Assembly: GCA_015499995.1 (NCBI GenBank)
Contig: JADNRV010000059.1
Coordinates: 62,001-126,000, forward strand
Source of the DNA: Flammula alnicola
Taxonomy: Eukaryota; Basidiomycota; Agaricomycetes; Agaricales; Strophariaceae
DNA length: 64,000 bases
Direction: 5' to 3'
Positions 36,642 to 48,481 of this stretch are shown in pieces. Within the stretch, counting starts at the first letter, position 1. Each line of letters starts with the position of its first letter. The notes below the pieces were generated by a model, which was not told where the DNA came from, ran no database searches, and was given only the letters and a program-made list of their open reading frames with translations. A program made the position numbers and the translations under genes.

Positions 36642-37711
36642 ATGTCTACCCCTAATTTTTGCGTATCCGACTCTGGACTGGAGTGTCTAATCTATAACCC
36701 AGTTAAACCGCATACGGCGACTATCTTGTTCCTTCATGTGAGTAGCAAATTCAGGTTGGCAATACTCTATTGTATCTAATCAACCACCTATGGTTATCGA
36801 TATGGTTGTCTATTCGTCCTGCAGGGTCTGGGAGATAACGCAAGAAATATCGGTCCCTTGTTATCGCCGTTAACCCAATATCCGAGTCTTTCCCATGTTA
36901 AATTCATACTTCCAACTTCGTGAGTTTTTTGATCGTCCCTCTCGATCATCTTGACAATATTCATGACCTCTCATTCTTTTTAGGCCACTTATGTCGGTAA
37001 CAGGAATGAAGGGACGGACTATACCCTGCTGGTGAGTTCGATTCAAGGCCCCTGAACGGTGGCCCACCGATACGTTGTGCAATGGCAGTTGACTCCAGAT
37101 TCCCAGGTTCGATGTTTACTCTTTTGACTACGTCAATCGTCCGGAAGATGAGAAGGGACTTTACCGAGCCGTCGGATTCATTAACGAGCTCATATCCAAG
37201 GAAGAGAAAGAGTACAATATACCCTCCAATCGGATCATTGTTGGAGGACTGAGCCAAGGTGGTGCAGTTTCCATTTTCACGGCGCTTACAACTGAAAGGC
37301 CGCTCGCCGGCCTCTTCCCGTTGAGCACATATATTCCATTGCGGAAGAAGGTTCCCGAGGTGAATTTTTAATGCGTTTTGTTCTGTCATGCATTCTTTCC
37401 ATTCAAATTTGTCTAATTCCTCTTTCTGCTGTCAGATTGCGACCGCCTTTGCGAAAAGGATCCCAATATTTTGGGCACATGGCACAGAAGACCAACAAGT
37501 CGACCACGACACCTGGAAAAACTTTGCGGAAATATTGGCTTCGCAGCTTAGTGTCCCATTTATCACTGACACAGAAACTGTACAATCAGGTCGTAGTGGT
37601 GTGCAAGGCCTAGAATTTCGCAGTTACCAAGGGTTGGGACATTGGATCATCGATGACGAATTGCAAGACTTGGCGACTTGGGCGTCAAATTTAATACCAG
37701 ATACTGTATAG
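36642..37711 (+). CDS. acyl-protein thioesterase (APT1/LYPLA-type alpha/beta hydrolase)
   Basis: Serine hydrolase that removes palmitate from cytosolic S-acylated proteins and also acts on lysophospholipids. Five exons, 36642-36737, 36825-36920, 36984-37031, 37107-37359 and 37436-37711, give about 255 residues. The family start MSTPNFCVSDSGLECLIYNP leads to LFLHGLGDNARN (oxyanion-hole loop). The nucleophile is the Ser in GGLSQGGAVSIF, the Asp is in EDQQVDHDTW, and the His is in YQGLGHWIID. All splice phases agree. A degenerate copy lies at 57830-58338. It starts about 500 bp from paralogue 2, in the divergent direction. Confidence 0.88.
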
Positions 37712-37938
37712 GCCTCTGAGTTCCGAGTTCGATATAATTTTCCTATGATCAAGTCGAATTATGAATACTTGATTGTTACCGTATTATCTATCTCTTGTCG
37801 AACTCGAAAATTGAAATGCCGAAACTGCAAAGACATCTAGAAATCTAGCTTCATCGAAAACACTTCGAAAAACCGGCGTTCTTTCACTGACGAAGAGCCG
37901 ACGCCTTGTACTCGTCATGTAAACAATGAAGACGAAAT

Positions 37939-39227
37939 TTATGACGAGAACGGTCCTGGAATGACCCCAAACTCAAGCTTCCCCTGTGTGTCCAGGCGAC
38001 GAAGGGCTTGGCTAATTAATGCGTGCGCCTCGTCGCGATTGACGTCTCCACGGACTTCAAATTGAATTTTTGTCGAGCCCGAAGAAAGACACGGATTGCC
38101 ACCAGTAAAGAGTTCACCGAGAGCTGGGAGGTCAAAGGGAACAAGCTCGTCCGGGGTTTTCATTTTCAGAGAGAAAGATACCCTCTCAATGGCCCGCGAA
38201 GATACTTTGGAAAGAATGCTCCTGACCCAGTTACTGGATTTCGAACAGCCCGAGTTGCGGAGTAAGGATATGCCGGGGAAAGAAATTGTCCGGAGGGATG
38301 TGTTCTTTCTGAGGTCAAGCTCATCGCTGAGCATGTCTAGGCATAAGGCGTCATTAAATTTCTACATAAACTCAAAGCGAATAGTAAAAATTGACGTACT
38401 CTGGATTATTACATTGTTATTGCCTTCAAGGAGGCCTGAATAGACGGAAATCGCAAGGTTTTCTAAGGATGGACCAAACGCACGAATGTATGTAGAGAGG
38501 GGTTTTACGTCATGGAGATGGAGTCCGATCGTGAGGCTCAGTGTGTGGATCGATGACACAGACTGTGAGGCGGAGAGGAGCCAGCGAAGTAAGGAGGGAG
38601 TGCTGGCACTGCCTCCAATTGCGAGTCTCCTTAACCGAGGCGCTCTTAACTGAGTCGAAGGGTCATCGAGGTCTTTGTCACAAACTACTGTACCCAAGAA
38701 AAGGGTCTCCAACAGTGGTGCTGAGGCGATTAATTCGAGCTGTTGACTGAAACTTTCGAACTAAAAGTCAAAAAAGGTTAGTAGACTGTTTCAAGCAGCA
38801 CAAATGAGCGTGATGCCTACATAAATACAATGCAACTGGAGAGTCGTGAGGTTTCGAGAAAGGGAATGCAAATTCCCTTTCGCACTGGCGCTCAGACTAT
38901 TCCAGGGGATATCTCGCAATGTGAGCCGCACAAGTGCGCTCAGAGGTGGAAGGCTGACGAATGCGTCGTTCGCAAAGAGTCCAGCGTAGTTGTTGATTTC
39001 TAGCCAGCAGATGTAGGATGGAATGGTCGATTGAGGGGCGGGAAGTATGTCAAGTGCGATATCAATATTGAAAGAAAAGAGTCGAACGCGAGAGAAAAGA
39101 TGAAAGCGAGAGGAATAAAGCCAGTTCTTGCAAACGAGACTACATGCACACAAAGTTGGTATATTGTCGTGCAAGTAATCGATTATCACGTCGCAAAGTT
39201 CTGCAGGAATGGCGGGTGGATGTTCAT
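37939..39227 (-). CDS. F-box protein
   Basis: Three minus-strand exons: 38821-39227, 38413-38760 and 37939-38361. The N-terminus has an F-box (IPAELCDVIIDYLHDNIPTL, CACSLVCKNWLYSSR), which would bind Skp1 in an SCF ubiquitin ligase. The rest is Leu-rich (LSALVRLTLRDIPW; LRRLAIGGSASTPSLLRWLL; PSLENLAISVYSG), as in the many fungal F-box proteins with degenerate LRR-like folds. The only nearby ATG (39225-39227, reading MNIHPP) is one base out of frame with IPAEL; adding one base in the GGCGGG run near 39212 would give a normal start. This is either a frame error or an unseen upstream exon. Substrate unknown. Confidence 0.75.
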
Positions 39228-39230
39228 GTT

Positions 39231-39850
39231 ATCAGCTGGCATAGCGATCACAGTGAAGGACATGGCAATTGCAAAAGCTTTGCAAAAGTTGAGATCTGAG
39301 AGTTGTCTGAGAGTACTCGGTAGTCTCGATGAATTTACCTAGCCGGCCCGTAATAACCGGAGCTTGCGAAACTAGACACCGACAGCGAGTGTTCTAATCG
39401 TTCAACCCACACTCTTCCATTCTCTGATTAGGAGACAACGGCCTCTTTCTCCTATACACTCAGTGAGCTTGATACCGACTCAAATCCGAAACCCAGACCA
39501 ACTGCCTCGTTATTGTGGCCTGAAAATATTCAAATGCCCTCAACCTTATCTAGCACGCGATACTAGTATCATATTACAGAGAGATAACATTATCGCCCCC
39601 TTTTCCTGAACAGGTTCCCATGCTCCATTCCGCCTGGAAGGCCAAGTTTATTTTCGGCTAGTTGGCAGGAACACATTGGAAAGAAGACCGTAAAGGAAAG
39701 ACTGGAGCATGCGAGGATTTTTATCACGCTTTCGGTGGTTCCCACCTATCGCCCTATGGACAGCATGTGCGTATATATACTTAAAAGTAGAATTTGATAT
39801 CGTCTGACAGCTTGATAGCTGCCTCCAATCCATATCTTCCCCTCCGAACG
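39231..39850. other. divergent intergenic region
   Basis: Shared upstream region of the F-box gene (minus) and the MFS gene (plus). No motif was firmly identified. Confidence 0.5.
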
Positions 39851-42327
39851 ATGGGTACTAGTTCAGAAGCTAGCGACGAGAAACACCAGAGCGACAAGCA
39901 TGACCTCGTCGCCGTTTCCGCGAAGGAGGTCGATACAGCTGCAGAGCTCGCTTCAGGCGAGCAAGGAGAGGTCGATCCCGAGGAGGCTCTTCGTGTTCGG
40001 TTAGCAGCTGCTCAACTTTTGCTACAGCAATTTTAGTCTTACGCTTTCGCAGGAGGAAAATCGACAAACACATTCTTCCTCTCATGTGTAGTGCGTCAAA
40101 TTTTTGTTTGAAGTCTATGCCTATTGACCATATTTGCAGTCCTTTACTGGTGAGATCGAAGAGAGGTATCGTTGGCGCAATTCCTCATGATGATCACAAA
40201 CAGGATACAATTTATGGATAAGACGACCTTAGGAAGTTCTGCAATCCTTGGCATAAGGTAACGTTCTCAGCTTGCGTTCATCCCTCTGCTAATGCATCAG
40301 CAGAGAAGCGACCCACCTTAGCACCAACCAGTAAGTTTTCTCTCTTCTTTTTGTATTCAGTACCGTTTCTGAACCTGTCACTCCCTTAGGTATAACTGGT
40401 ACGCACTTGTCGTTGCAGCCCTCATCTGTTGTATTAATTTAGCGTATTATTTCAGGCTTGGGACGATATTTTACCTCAGCTACCTCGCCTTCGAGTTTCC
40501 GCAAAACCTTTGCCTGCAACGCTTCCCAGTCGGAAAATGGATGAGGTAACTACCCTTCACCTTTACAAAAATTCTTTGGCCTCCTTATCAAATCGTCACT
40601 TAGTTTCAACATCTTCATATGGGCCATCGCACTTAGCACCCACGCTGCCTGCAAGAATTTTGCTGGCCTATTCGTCGTGCGCCTGATCTTGGGCGTGTGT
40701 GAAGGATCGATTACCGCAGGCTTCATGATCGTCAGCTCAATGTTTTACACGAGAAGGGAGCAGACGTTGAGGGTCGGCTATTGGTGTAAGTCTTATTCGT
40801 GCCCGATGCATTTCAAAAACTAATATATAGCAACATCAGTCCTCATGAACGGCACTGGTACGATTGTGTCCTATGATCGTCTGCCCCACGTCTGATTGTC
40901 CATACAGCGCAGATTATCTCTGGCTTTATCAGCTTCGGGGCATTGCACATCAAGACCAAGTCCTTTGAGCCATGGCAATGGTCAGTTGCTTAGAGCCTCT
41001 TACGAGTATCCCCGTGCTAACCGCATTTTCAGGTTAATGATCATAACAGGCATTCTTACTCTCTTCACTGCGCTGGCGTTCTGGTCAGTTCAAGCTCCTT
41101 TCACCCACGTCAATCATTCCTCATCCCCGAATTATGTCCATTTAGGTTCCTTTTCCCGGATTCGCCTACAAATGCCTGGTTCCTCACTCCAGCTGAGCGA
41201 TCGATTGCAGTGCGCCGAATCAAGGTGCGCAGTCGTTCGAGTATAGATAGCTGTTCGCCATATCTAATTGCTTATCGTCGTATTTCCCGAACAGGAAAAC
41301 CAAACGGGAGTCGAGAACAAGCATTTCAAGAAAGAGCAGTACGTTGTGACATCTCCATTCCCAGGTCGTGCGCGTCTCACGCGGTCCATTCAATTACGTT
41401 TTCGTATAGGATGATAGAAGCGCTACTGGATCCGAAAACCTGGCTTTTCGCGCTCTTCTCGGCACTCGATAACGTGCCCAACTCTTTGACGAACCAGAGG
41501 CAGATCATCGTCTCCTCATTTGGTTTTACTCCTCTCCAAACCACCCTTCTCGGATGTGTGGACGGTGTCATCGAGATCGTGACAATCTACACCGGCGTCA
41601 ACCTCGCTGCAAGATGGCCTGACAGTCGCGCATACGTCGCGTTCGTCTATTTCATTCCGAACATTATGGGCGTTTTCTTAATCAACTTCTTACCATGGAG
41701 CAACAAAGTCGGATTATTGTTTGGCCAATGGACTACGGGTTGGTCGCTTTCTCCTCAATGTCGCGAGTCTTGAGTGTATCTGATGTGATTGCACGTATTT
41801 GATAGGGGTTGGCACGACCGGTTTCGTTTTGTCCCTATCATGGCTTTCCAGCGTAACGGCCGGCCACACGAAGCGGGTGACTGTTAACGCCATCATGCTC
41901 TCCGCTTATTGTATTGGGAACTCCGCTGGTCCGTTTATGTGGCAGGCCAAGTACAAGCCAAGGTACATTTGCTGTTATCTTCTCTCCTGGACTGAGACCG
42001 ATAACCTCCAACTTCCTTATCTGCAGAAACCACATTCCTTGGATTATCATCGGGATCTGCTATGTATGCTGCATGGTGTTGCTGCTTGCCATTCGATATG
42101 TTCTCTCTTCAGAGAACAAACGTCGCGACAACGAGCCTATAGATGACACCTACGATGATGTCTACATTGAGAGGATAGGCAAGGACGGTGAGACGGAGAA
42201 AGTTAGAGTTGACAAGGTATGTCCCTATGTTCCCTCGCATCGAGAAAATCAAAGAGTTAACTGCGCTCTCCAGGAATTCTTGGACCTGACAGATATCCAG
42301 AATCGTGATTTCCGATACGTTTTGTAA
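39851..42327 (+). CDS. MFS permease, Dal5/allantoate-type anion:cation symporter family
   Basis: Plasma-membrane transporter of the fungal ACS subfamily; it probably takes up an organic anion or vitamin-like substrate that cannot be told from sequence. Motifs are RRKIDKHILPLM, IQFMDKTTLGSSAILGIR, LGTIFYLSYLAFEFPQNL, CLQRFPVGKWM, VRLILGVCEGSITAGFMIV, FYTRREQTLRVGYW, DPKTWLFALF and GHTKRVTVNAIM, the family's TM1-TM10 landmarks. It is split into many short exons (39851-39999, 40053-40090, 40140-40149, 40204-40257, 40304-40330, 40390-40398 and onward), including exons of only 10 and 9 nt, both needed to keep the conserved ILYW and QYNWLG segments. The C-terminus is hydrophilic and ends RDFRYVL. 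It converges with the mannosidase gene. Confidence 0.82.
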
Positions 42328-42718
42328 TCTTTTATGATCCTATGCCTGCAATGATAGAAACGAGCTATTTGATTCCTGCACTTATCGAGGAGATTGCATT
42401 CGTTCAGAAAAGGTATATACATCCAAATCAAATTGAGAAGAGTACAAGTCACGAGAAGAGGTACACGTTGTACATACACAGCCAGAGCTATCTATGAGTT
42501 TTACTCAAGTTCGCTAACTCTCGTTTTGTTTACATAACAAAAATCAACGAAACCACCTGGCTATGTAGTAATATACAAAACAAAGACAACGAAGAGCAAG
42601 GGTTGCAAACATTTCAAAGGGACAACAGTTGGGCTTGATCAACGTTCACCCAACTAGATCGCTTGGAACTGTAGGTTCAAGAGCTCGGAATGTCAGCTAT
42701 GAAACTTATCAGCAATCA

Positions 42719-45700
42719 TTAAAATAGGACTGACACTCTTTTGTGTGAAGGGGTGGGAGGGAGCGTACCGAGTACGAGCTTGACTGTTTTGACCTCGAAG
42801 CCTCGGAAGGAGAGCGATAGCACACTTCCGGTATTTTCATCCCCATCTTTTGATCGCAAAATGTAGAGCTCTTCGCCTTCATCTTCCAAGAGGTTGGTTG
42901 TAAATGCTTTGACAACCGGAAGATGACTGGATATGACTAATTTCGCCTGTGCGTGCCCTCCAAATGCTTCGTACAACCTCAAAATGATGGTTGCAGAATC
43001 TTTTTCTTCGAAGTTCACAGGTTCCTCGAACGAGTCGTATTCACCGCGTTTGACTGTTTCAAGGAAGACATTGCGAGCACCTTCAACGCTGAAAGGTGAT
43101 TTTAAGGTCGACGTGAAATCCGGAGATCCAGAAGGCAAACAGCGAACTACATGCAAGGTTAGATCGACTCGAGTCAGGAGAATAGAATAAAACCTCTTAA
43201 GGGAGAATTATAGAGATACCCAGCGACAGGCACGTCAGATTCGAGGAAATGACCTTCGTGAGGCATGACTGCCCATGAGAAGTGATGTTCGCCTAAATTT
43301 GACAATATTTGGTAAGGGATTAGTTGTTCAAATGGGTCATGTCTGCTGCATACCTTGATCTTGTTCGGCATCAGGGGCAGTGGAAGAGCGGAGAAGGGAT
43401 ATCCTAAGGAGGTTTCCCAGACATGAGAAGCCGTATTTCGATTCCGACAAGATGGCCACTCCATAACCAAATTCACTGAGATCCGCGTACTAGGCAGGCT
43501 CAATCAGTCCAAAGTTCTCGCTCTGAGTAATGTCGAATTGTTACCTTATGTCCGCAGACTTCAAACTATTTGATGATAGAGTTAAGTCAGTAATTGATTT
43601 CATGAGGTAACGGACATACTTTGGCTATGTCCCAGGTGGTGTTCTTGTGGGTAGGTCGTTGAACATATCCGAACTGAGTTTCATATGTGGCGTTGTCGCT
43701 ATGGATGTTCAAGGGTAACTCGACTGACAATACGACCAACTGGTTAGCACAGAATATCCCGATTGAGCAACAACATACATTTTAAGAATTCATGGCGCTG
43801 GTGCCAATCAACCACAGCATCAAAGTTGAAGAGTGACCGAGAATTCTCTTTAACAGTAGCTACGGAAAAAGAAAGCTTTCAGCGAGGACGGAAGAGCGAT
43901 TTATTCGGATGTTCCCACCAGTAGTAGCATCCAGAGAAATCTACGGAAGGGTCAGATATGTCTTAGTACCGACAAAATGAAGCAACGCTCACCGTGACAG
44001 CAATAGTGCTCTGGCCATATCGCACTTCAGCCCGAACAGCTGCACGAAGAGGACCTTGAGACACAACAGATACATTGGAGAACGCGAGAGGTTGAGCAGT
44101 CTCCAAATGATGGATTTCGACATCTAAAATAGCTTTTAAGCATTAACTCGGACAATCGAAGGCTAAAAACGAACCCCAGGCATCCCAGTAGTTAGGTCGA
44201 TCTTGGAATATAACCAAGCCACCCGTCGTCCCTTCCGGAATGAGTTCGCGACTGTAAGCAAAGGATGAGGTAGAAATAAGGAAGCAAAACTTTGATCAAG
44301 ATACCTCAGCTTGACGTCGACAAGGCTACTGATACGACCATTTGAGATTGTAAGTTGGACACTACCATTCCGAAGAACGAAATGGTCAGATCCATTGGTA
44401 CAGACTAAATAAGGCATCAGTGGTGTTGAACTAAAGAAGGCCATATCTCCATACCTGAGACAGGCTTAAGATGAGCATGAAGAGCGTTGGAGGGATGCTT
44501 CAGCTCTCCTGGGCCGGCACCATTTGGGCAATGCATGATAGCATATCCCTCTTTACCATTGTCTGATGCTTGTAAGATTTGGGCTTTCAACGCCGGACCA
44601 GCTTTCGCGAGTGGAATCTTAATGATATCCCAGCGAGGGAAGAACGTGGTGTTGTAGGCGATGATCTTACTGGAGCCGGCTAATGATTTAGACCGCGTTG
44701 ATGGAGTGAGGGGTACAGAATTCGGGAAGAGGATCGAGAATGCTTCCTCGAGTAAAGCCTCTCCATCTTTCTTTACCTCTGCGTAGAGGACCTCTGCATC
44801 ATCGTAGACCATACCGCTGAATAGCCATCAAAACAAATATTGCTATGTTAAAGCTTGAAGACTCACATCGCCGAACCAGGAAGAACTGATGATCGAGTTC
44901 TGAGTAAGTAATATGGTAAATAAATTGCATGGGAATGGCTTTACCATCGTGGACTGCGGATAAGATAGTGAGATATAGCTTTATGTGTGATCAAGTACAG
45001 ATCATCTTACATTGGTTCAACAAGACTTTCTCCCAAGATTCGTCAATCTTGTCCTTCGGATAAAGGTAGTTCTTCTTGCTGTGTTTGTACAAAGACGCCA
45101 AAGCTGTAATTTGCTGCAAAGTGCGGTTAGTTTGTCATTTAGTGATGAAACGAGACAATACATTACCTCTACGTCTCGGAGCAGGATTTCAGAATGACGA
45201 TTTCCCTTCTTGATTGACCCATGAGATGTGTATGTGCCACGATGGAACTACCCGTCCTTTAAATCAAAAGCAGCACGAAAGTCGAAAAGTTGAACCAACC
45301 TCAAGATACAGCTCTCCGTGCCTGCAAGGAACAACGTTAGTTACTGCTACAGGCCCATCCAACAAAAAATCCACGAAAAAAGCGTACCAATTGGGCAAAG
45401 TTACACCTTCCTTGGTATCCTTCTCGATGTTCTCGAAGAACTCATCCACCGAATGACCCATGTTGACCGGAGGCAATTCGCGATGAGTGTTAGTCACAGC
45501 TCTGATTCGACGAAGCTGGGCAACGAATGGTAGTCAGCTTATGCGAGAGCAACATTTTTCAGATATCTATCGTACGTTTTCCAACATTTTCGCCAGAGGA
45601 CCTCCTCCGCCATCACCGTTGCCAAACACGAGCAGAGAAGCATCTGATGATTCGAGATTCTGAAAACAATTTAGCCATGGTCGAAAAGCAAGTTAGAGCG

Positions 45701-47893
45701 ATATATACCTTGTGGTTGGTCAATCCTTTATTTACATCACCCACAGTAGCCTGTGCAGTGTAGGTATCGACTGTGGCAAGTCGTTAAGCGATATGCTAGT
45801 AATTATGGCTGAAGGTGCTTACCGGGCGTCATGTGGCAGAGAACTTGTGTGCCGTCGATGCCGACCCAGTTGAAAGTTGAATGGGGAAATACATTGATAT
45901 TATTCCTGAATAAATCGATATCAGTGTCGCTCGCATCAATGACTCCAATGAATGTAAGACTGACCAAGACAACTTCTGTGTAAAGAAGTAGTTCATTCCT
46001 AATCACGTCATGTCAACTTACTTCATCAACCCTCGACTTTTTAATTATAAAGTCGTACCTGCGCCGCGAATGAGCTGAGGCAATGCCCCAGTCAGGCCAA
46101 AGGAGTCGGGCAACCATGCGGTGTCGCATCGTTTGCCGAACCTTGTCTCGAAGTATCGCTGGCCGAACAGGAATTGTCGCACAAGTGCCTCTCCTGACGG
46201 CATGTTTGAGTCATTCTCAACCCATGAGCCACCAATGGGCTGGAAACGCCCGTCCAGGACCTTCTCCTTGACTCGCTCGAACAAAGGGGGGTAAAGCTAG
46301 ATTTTGCGTTGAGAAACATAAAGTGAATAGAAAGTTGGGACATACGTTCTCGAGCCACTTGTATTGTTGTGCTGAGCTGCATGTGAATCTATGCTCAGGG
46401 TACCTTTCCATGAGATCCACCTGGGTCGCCCATGAACGCGCGACTTTCTGTTGAGTAACGCGATACGGCCATAGCCAAGCGGTATCAATGTGGCAGCTAA
46501 AAAAAAAAAGACAATCATCACAAGCTCCACTCTTGTATGTGGAACTACTCACTGTCCTACAAGCAAAAGTTAGCTCGAGTGATGAAAGAGTCGTTCAGCG
46601 TACTTACCAATACCCCAAACATTGACCTTCTTAGGGCCTTCATCGTAAATGGCAGCACCTTTCCCCTCCCATCCTTCTCCAAACACCTCTTCCGCCAATC
46701 TACGTGCTCTTCCAACTGAAGATGGATCTCCTTTGCTGAAAACGTTCATGATTTCATTGGCGACAGAAAGAGCCTTATTTTGAAGACTGTAAACCAAGTA
46801 TCTGACGTCAGCGATAGTGCACGCGAGCACAATAGTAGAACGAACGGAGTATTTCCAGGCAGGGTATCGACAAGCTCTCGGAGTGTCTGGAAATCCCACA
46901 AGAGGCCCCATGCCTCCATATTAGGGACGACAAGGTCAGCAGAGGCAAGTGAGAAATAGCGGTTCATGTCCGGCGGCTGGATGGTGTCGCCGTTCCAAGG
47001 TACGCCGAACATGCCATTGCAGCTCGACTCGATGACGAATTCGTGTACGCCCTGTTCGCGTGCCTCTGGAGGTATGATGTATTCGACTCTGCGGTCGCCG
47101 CCATATCCACCGGTGATTCCTGACGAAGCTCAGAATCGAACCGAGGAAGAAATTGTTTGAAGATAGTCACCTTGAAGCGGTATGCCGTCTGTAGTGAATA
47201 TCATAGCTTCGCATCCTGGGTCGAATTCGACTGAAAGAGAATTTATAATGCATATGTTATAATTTAATCATGGGCGGGACGCTGGTGACGTACATTGGAC
47301 GCGTTCATACTGCTGCCAGTAACCTGGAATAACCACCGTAACTTTCCACCAATGATTTGTCTAATAACGTCCTGTCAGCTAACGGCTCGACCTGGACGTA
47401 TTGGATACCCTCAGGCAGCATATATGTATGAGTACACATGGCAAGAGATAGAGCTCACCCCTGCGAAGAAGGATTAGAATTGGGACCAATAACGGGAAAC
47501 AACTTACAAGATGGTCCAAAGGAGTCTCCCTTTTGGAAAGATTAAATCAGTTTCAAATCTCGCAGGAAGGGTCCCTTGCGTACCTTCTTGGCCGTCCTAA
47601 ACTTCTGCTGCATTGCTTCCTCGAAAGTCGGCTTCGTGAGACCTGGCGCACTCCATCTATACAAAGTTCTTCAGCCCAAAGGCCATATTCCGTAACCGAC
47701 GCACGCACACTTTCAACTTGACATGTTCCGAGTTGTCGACACGGTGCGTGAACAGGACAGAACCAAGGTTGACATCAGAATAATGGCCGCCGTTGAATGT
47801 CCCCAGGCGGTCCTTGGTCAGGTTCTTGATCCATTTTGGGCCAGCGCTGTGGTTGAGCTCTGGGTACGCTCCATGAGTGTGATTGCAGGCCAT
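42719..47893 (-). CDS. AMS1: alpha-mannosidase, glycoside hydrolase family 38 (Ams1-like)
   Basis: Class II alpha-mannosidase of the cytosolic/vacuolar Ams1 type, which trims free oligomannosides; in yeast it reaches the vacuole by selective autophagy. Many minus-strand exons run from ATG 47893. Landmarks in order: [84 protein letters not shown], the GH38 metal site [13 protein letters not shown] (about 46465-46500), [17 protein letters not shown], and [15 protein letters not shown] with the catalytic Asp (about 46090-46125). The C-terminal beta domains end [14 protein letters not shown]. The last codons are uncertain: reading on stops at 42719, while a GTACGC donor near 42769 could splice to a short final exon near 42680. 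I saw no frame break. Confidence 0.85.
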
Positions 47894-48481
47894 GTCGGGC
47901 TGCGTGTTTGGGTGGGTTGCGTTGGAATTGGTATATGGTACGCTGCGTACGCAACGCTGTCGTTGTCAATAACCAAACCCTGAGTATGTAGCCTGGGAAA
48001 CACTTGGGCTCACCCCATTAATGCCTTCTATATTTGCCCATCACGGACTCTGAGATTTTAAGCGCTGCAACCAAGTGATCTCTTAGGCTATTCGCCACGA
48101 GACTGCATACGAAGGTTCGTAGGAGGAACCACAGTTCGGATAACATATGTGTGTACGTGGAAGACCCAAGTTTCATTAAGTGGTTAACGTGTTGTTGTAA
48201 CCTGGGACAGAAGATCTTATCTTATCTCTACAGCCATCCAGGACTCAGACATAGGAGGGCACGAGTCCAGCAGGAGGACGAGTATGATATCAGGGGTACA
48301 AGACGAAAACATAAGTAAGACGCCGAGGAATTACGAGAATATAGGATACGAATGCATCGATGTCCGAGCGAACAAAAGAAAGAAAGAAAAAGAAATAAGA
48401 ATAAGTACGAATGGAAATACAACATAAAATCCATGGACGCGAGAAGGCAATAAAGGCAAGCAGAGAAGACTCAGGAGAGAG

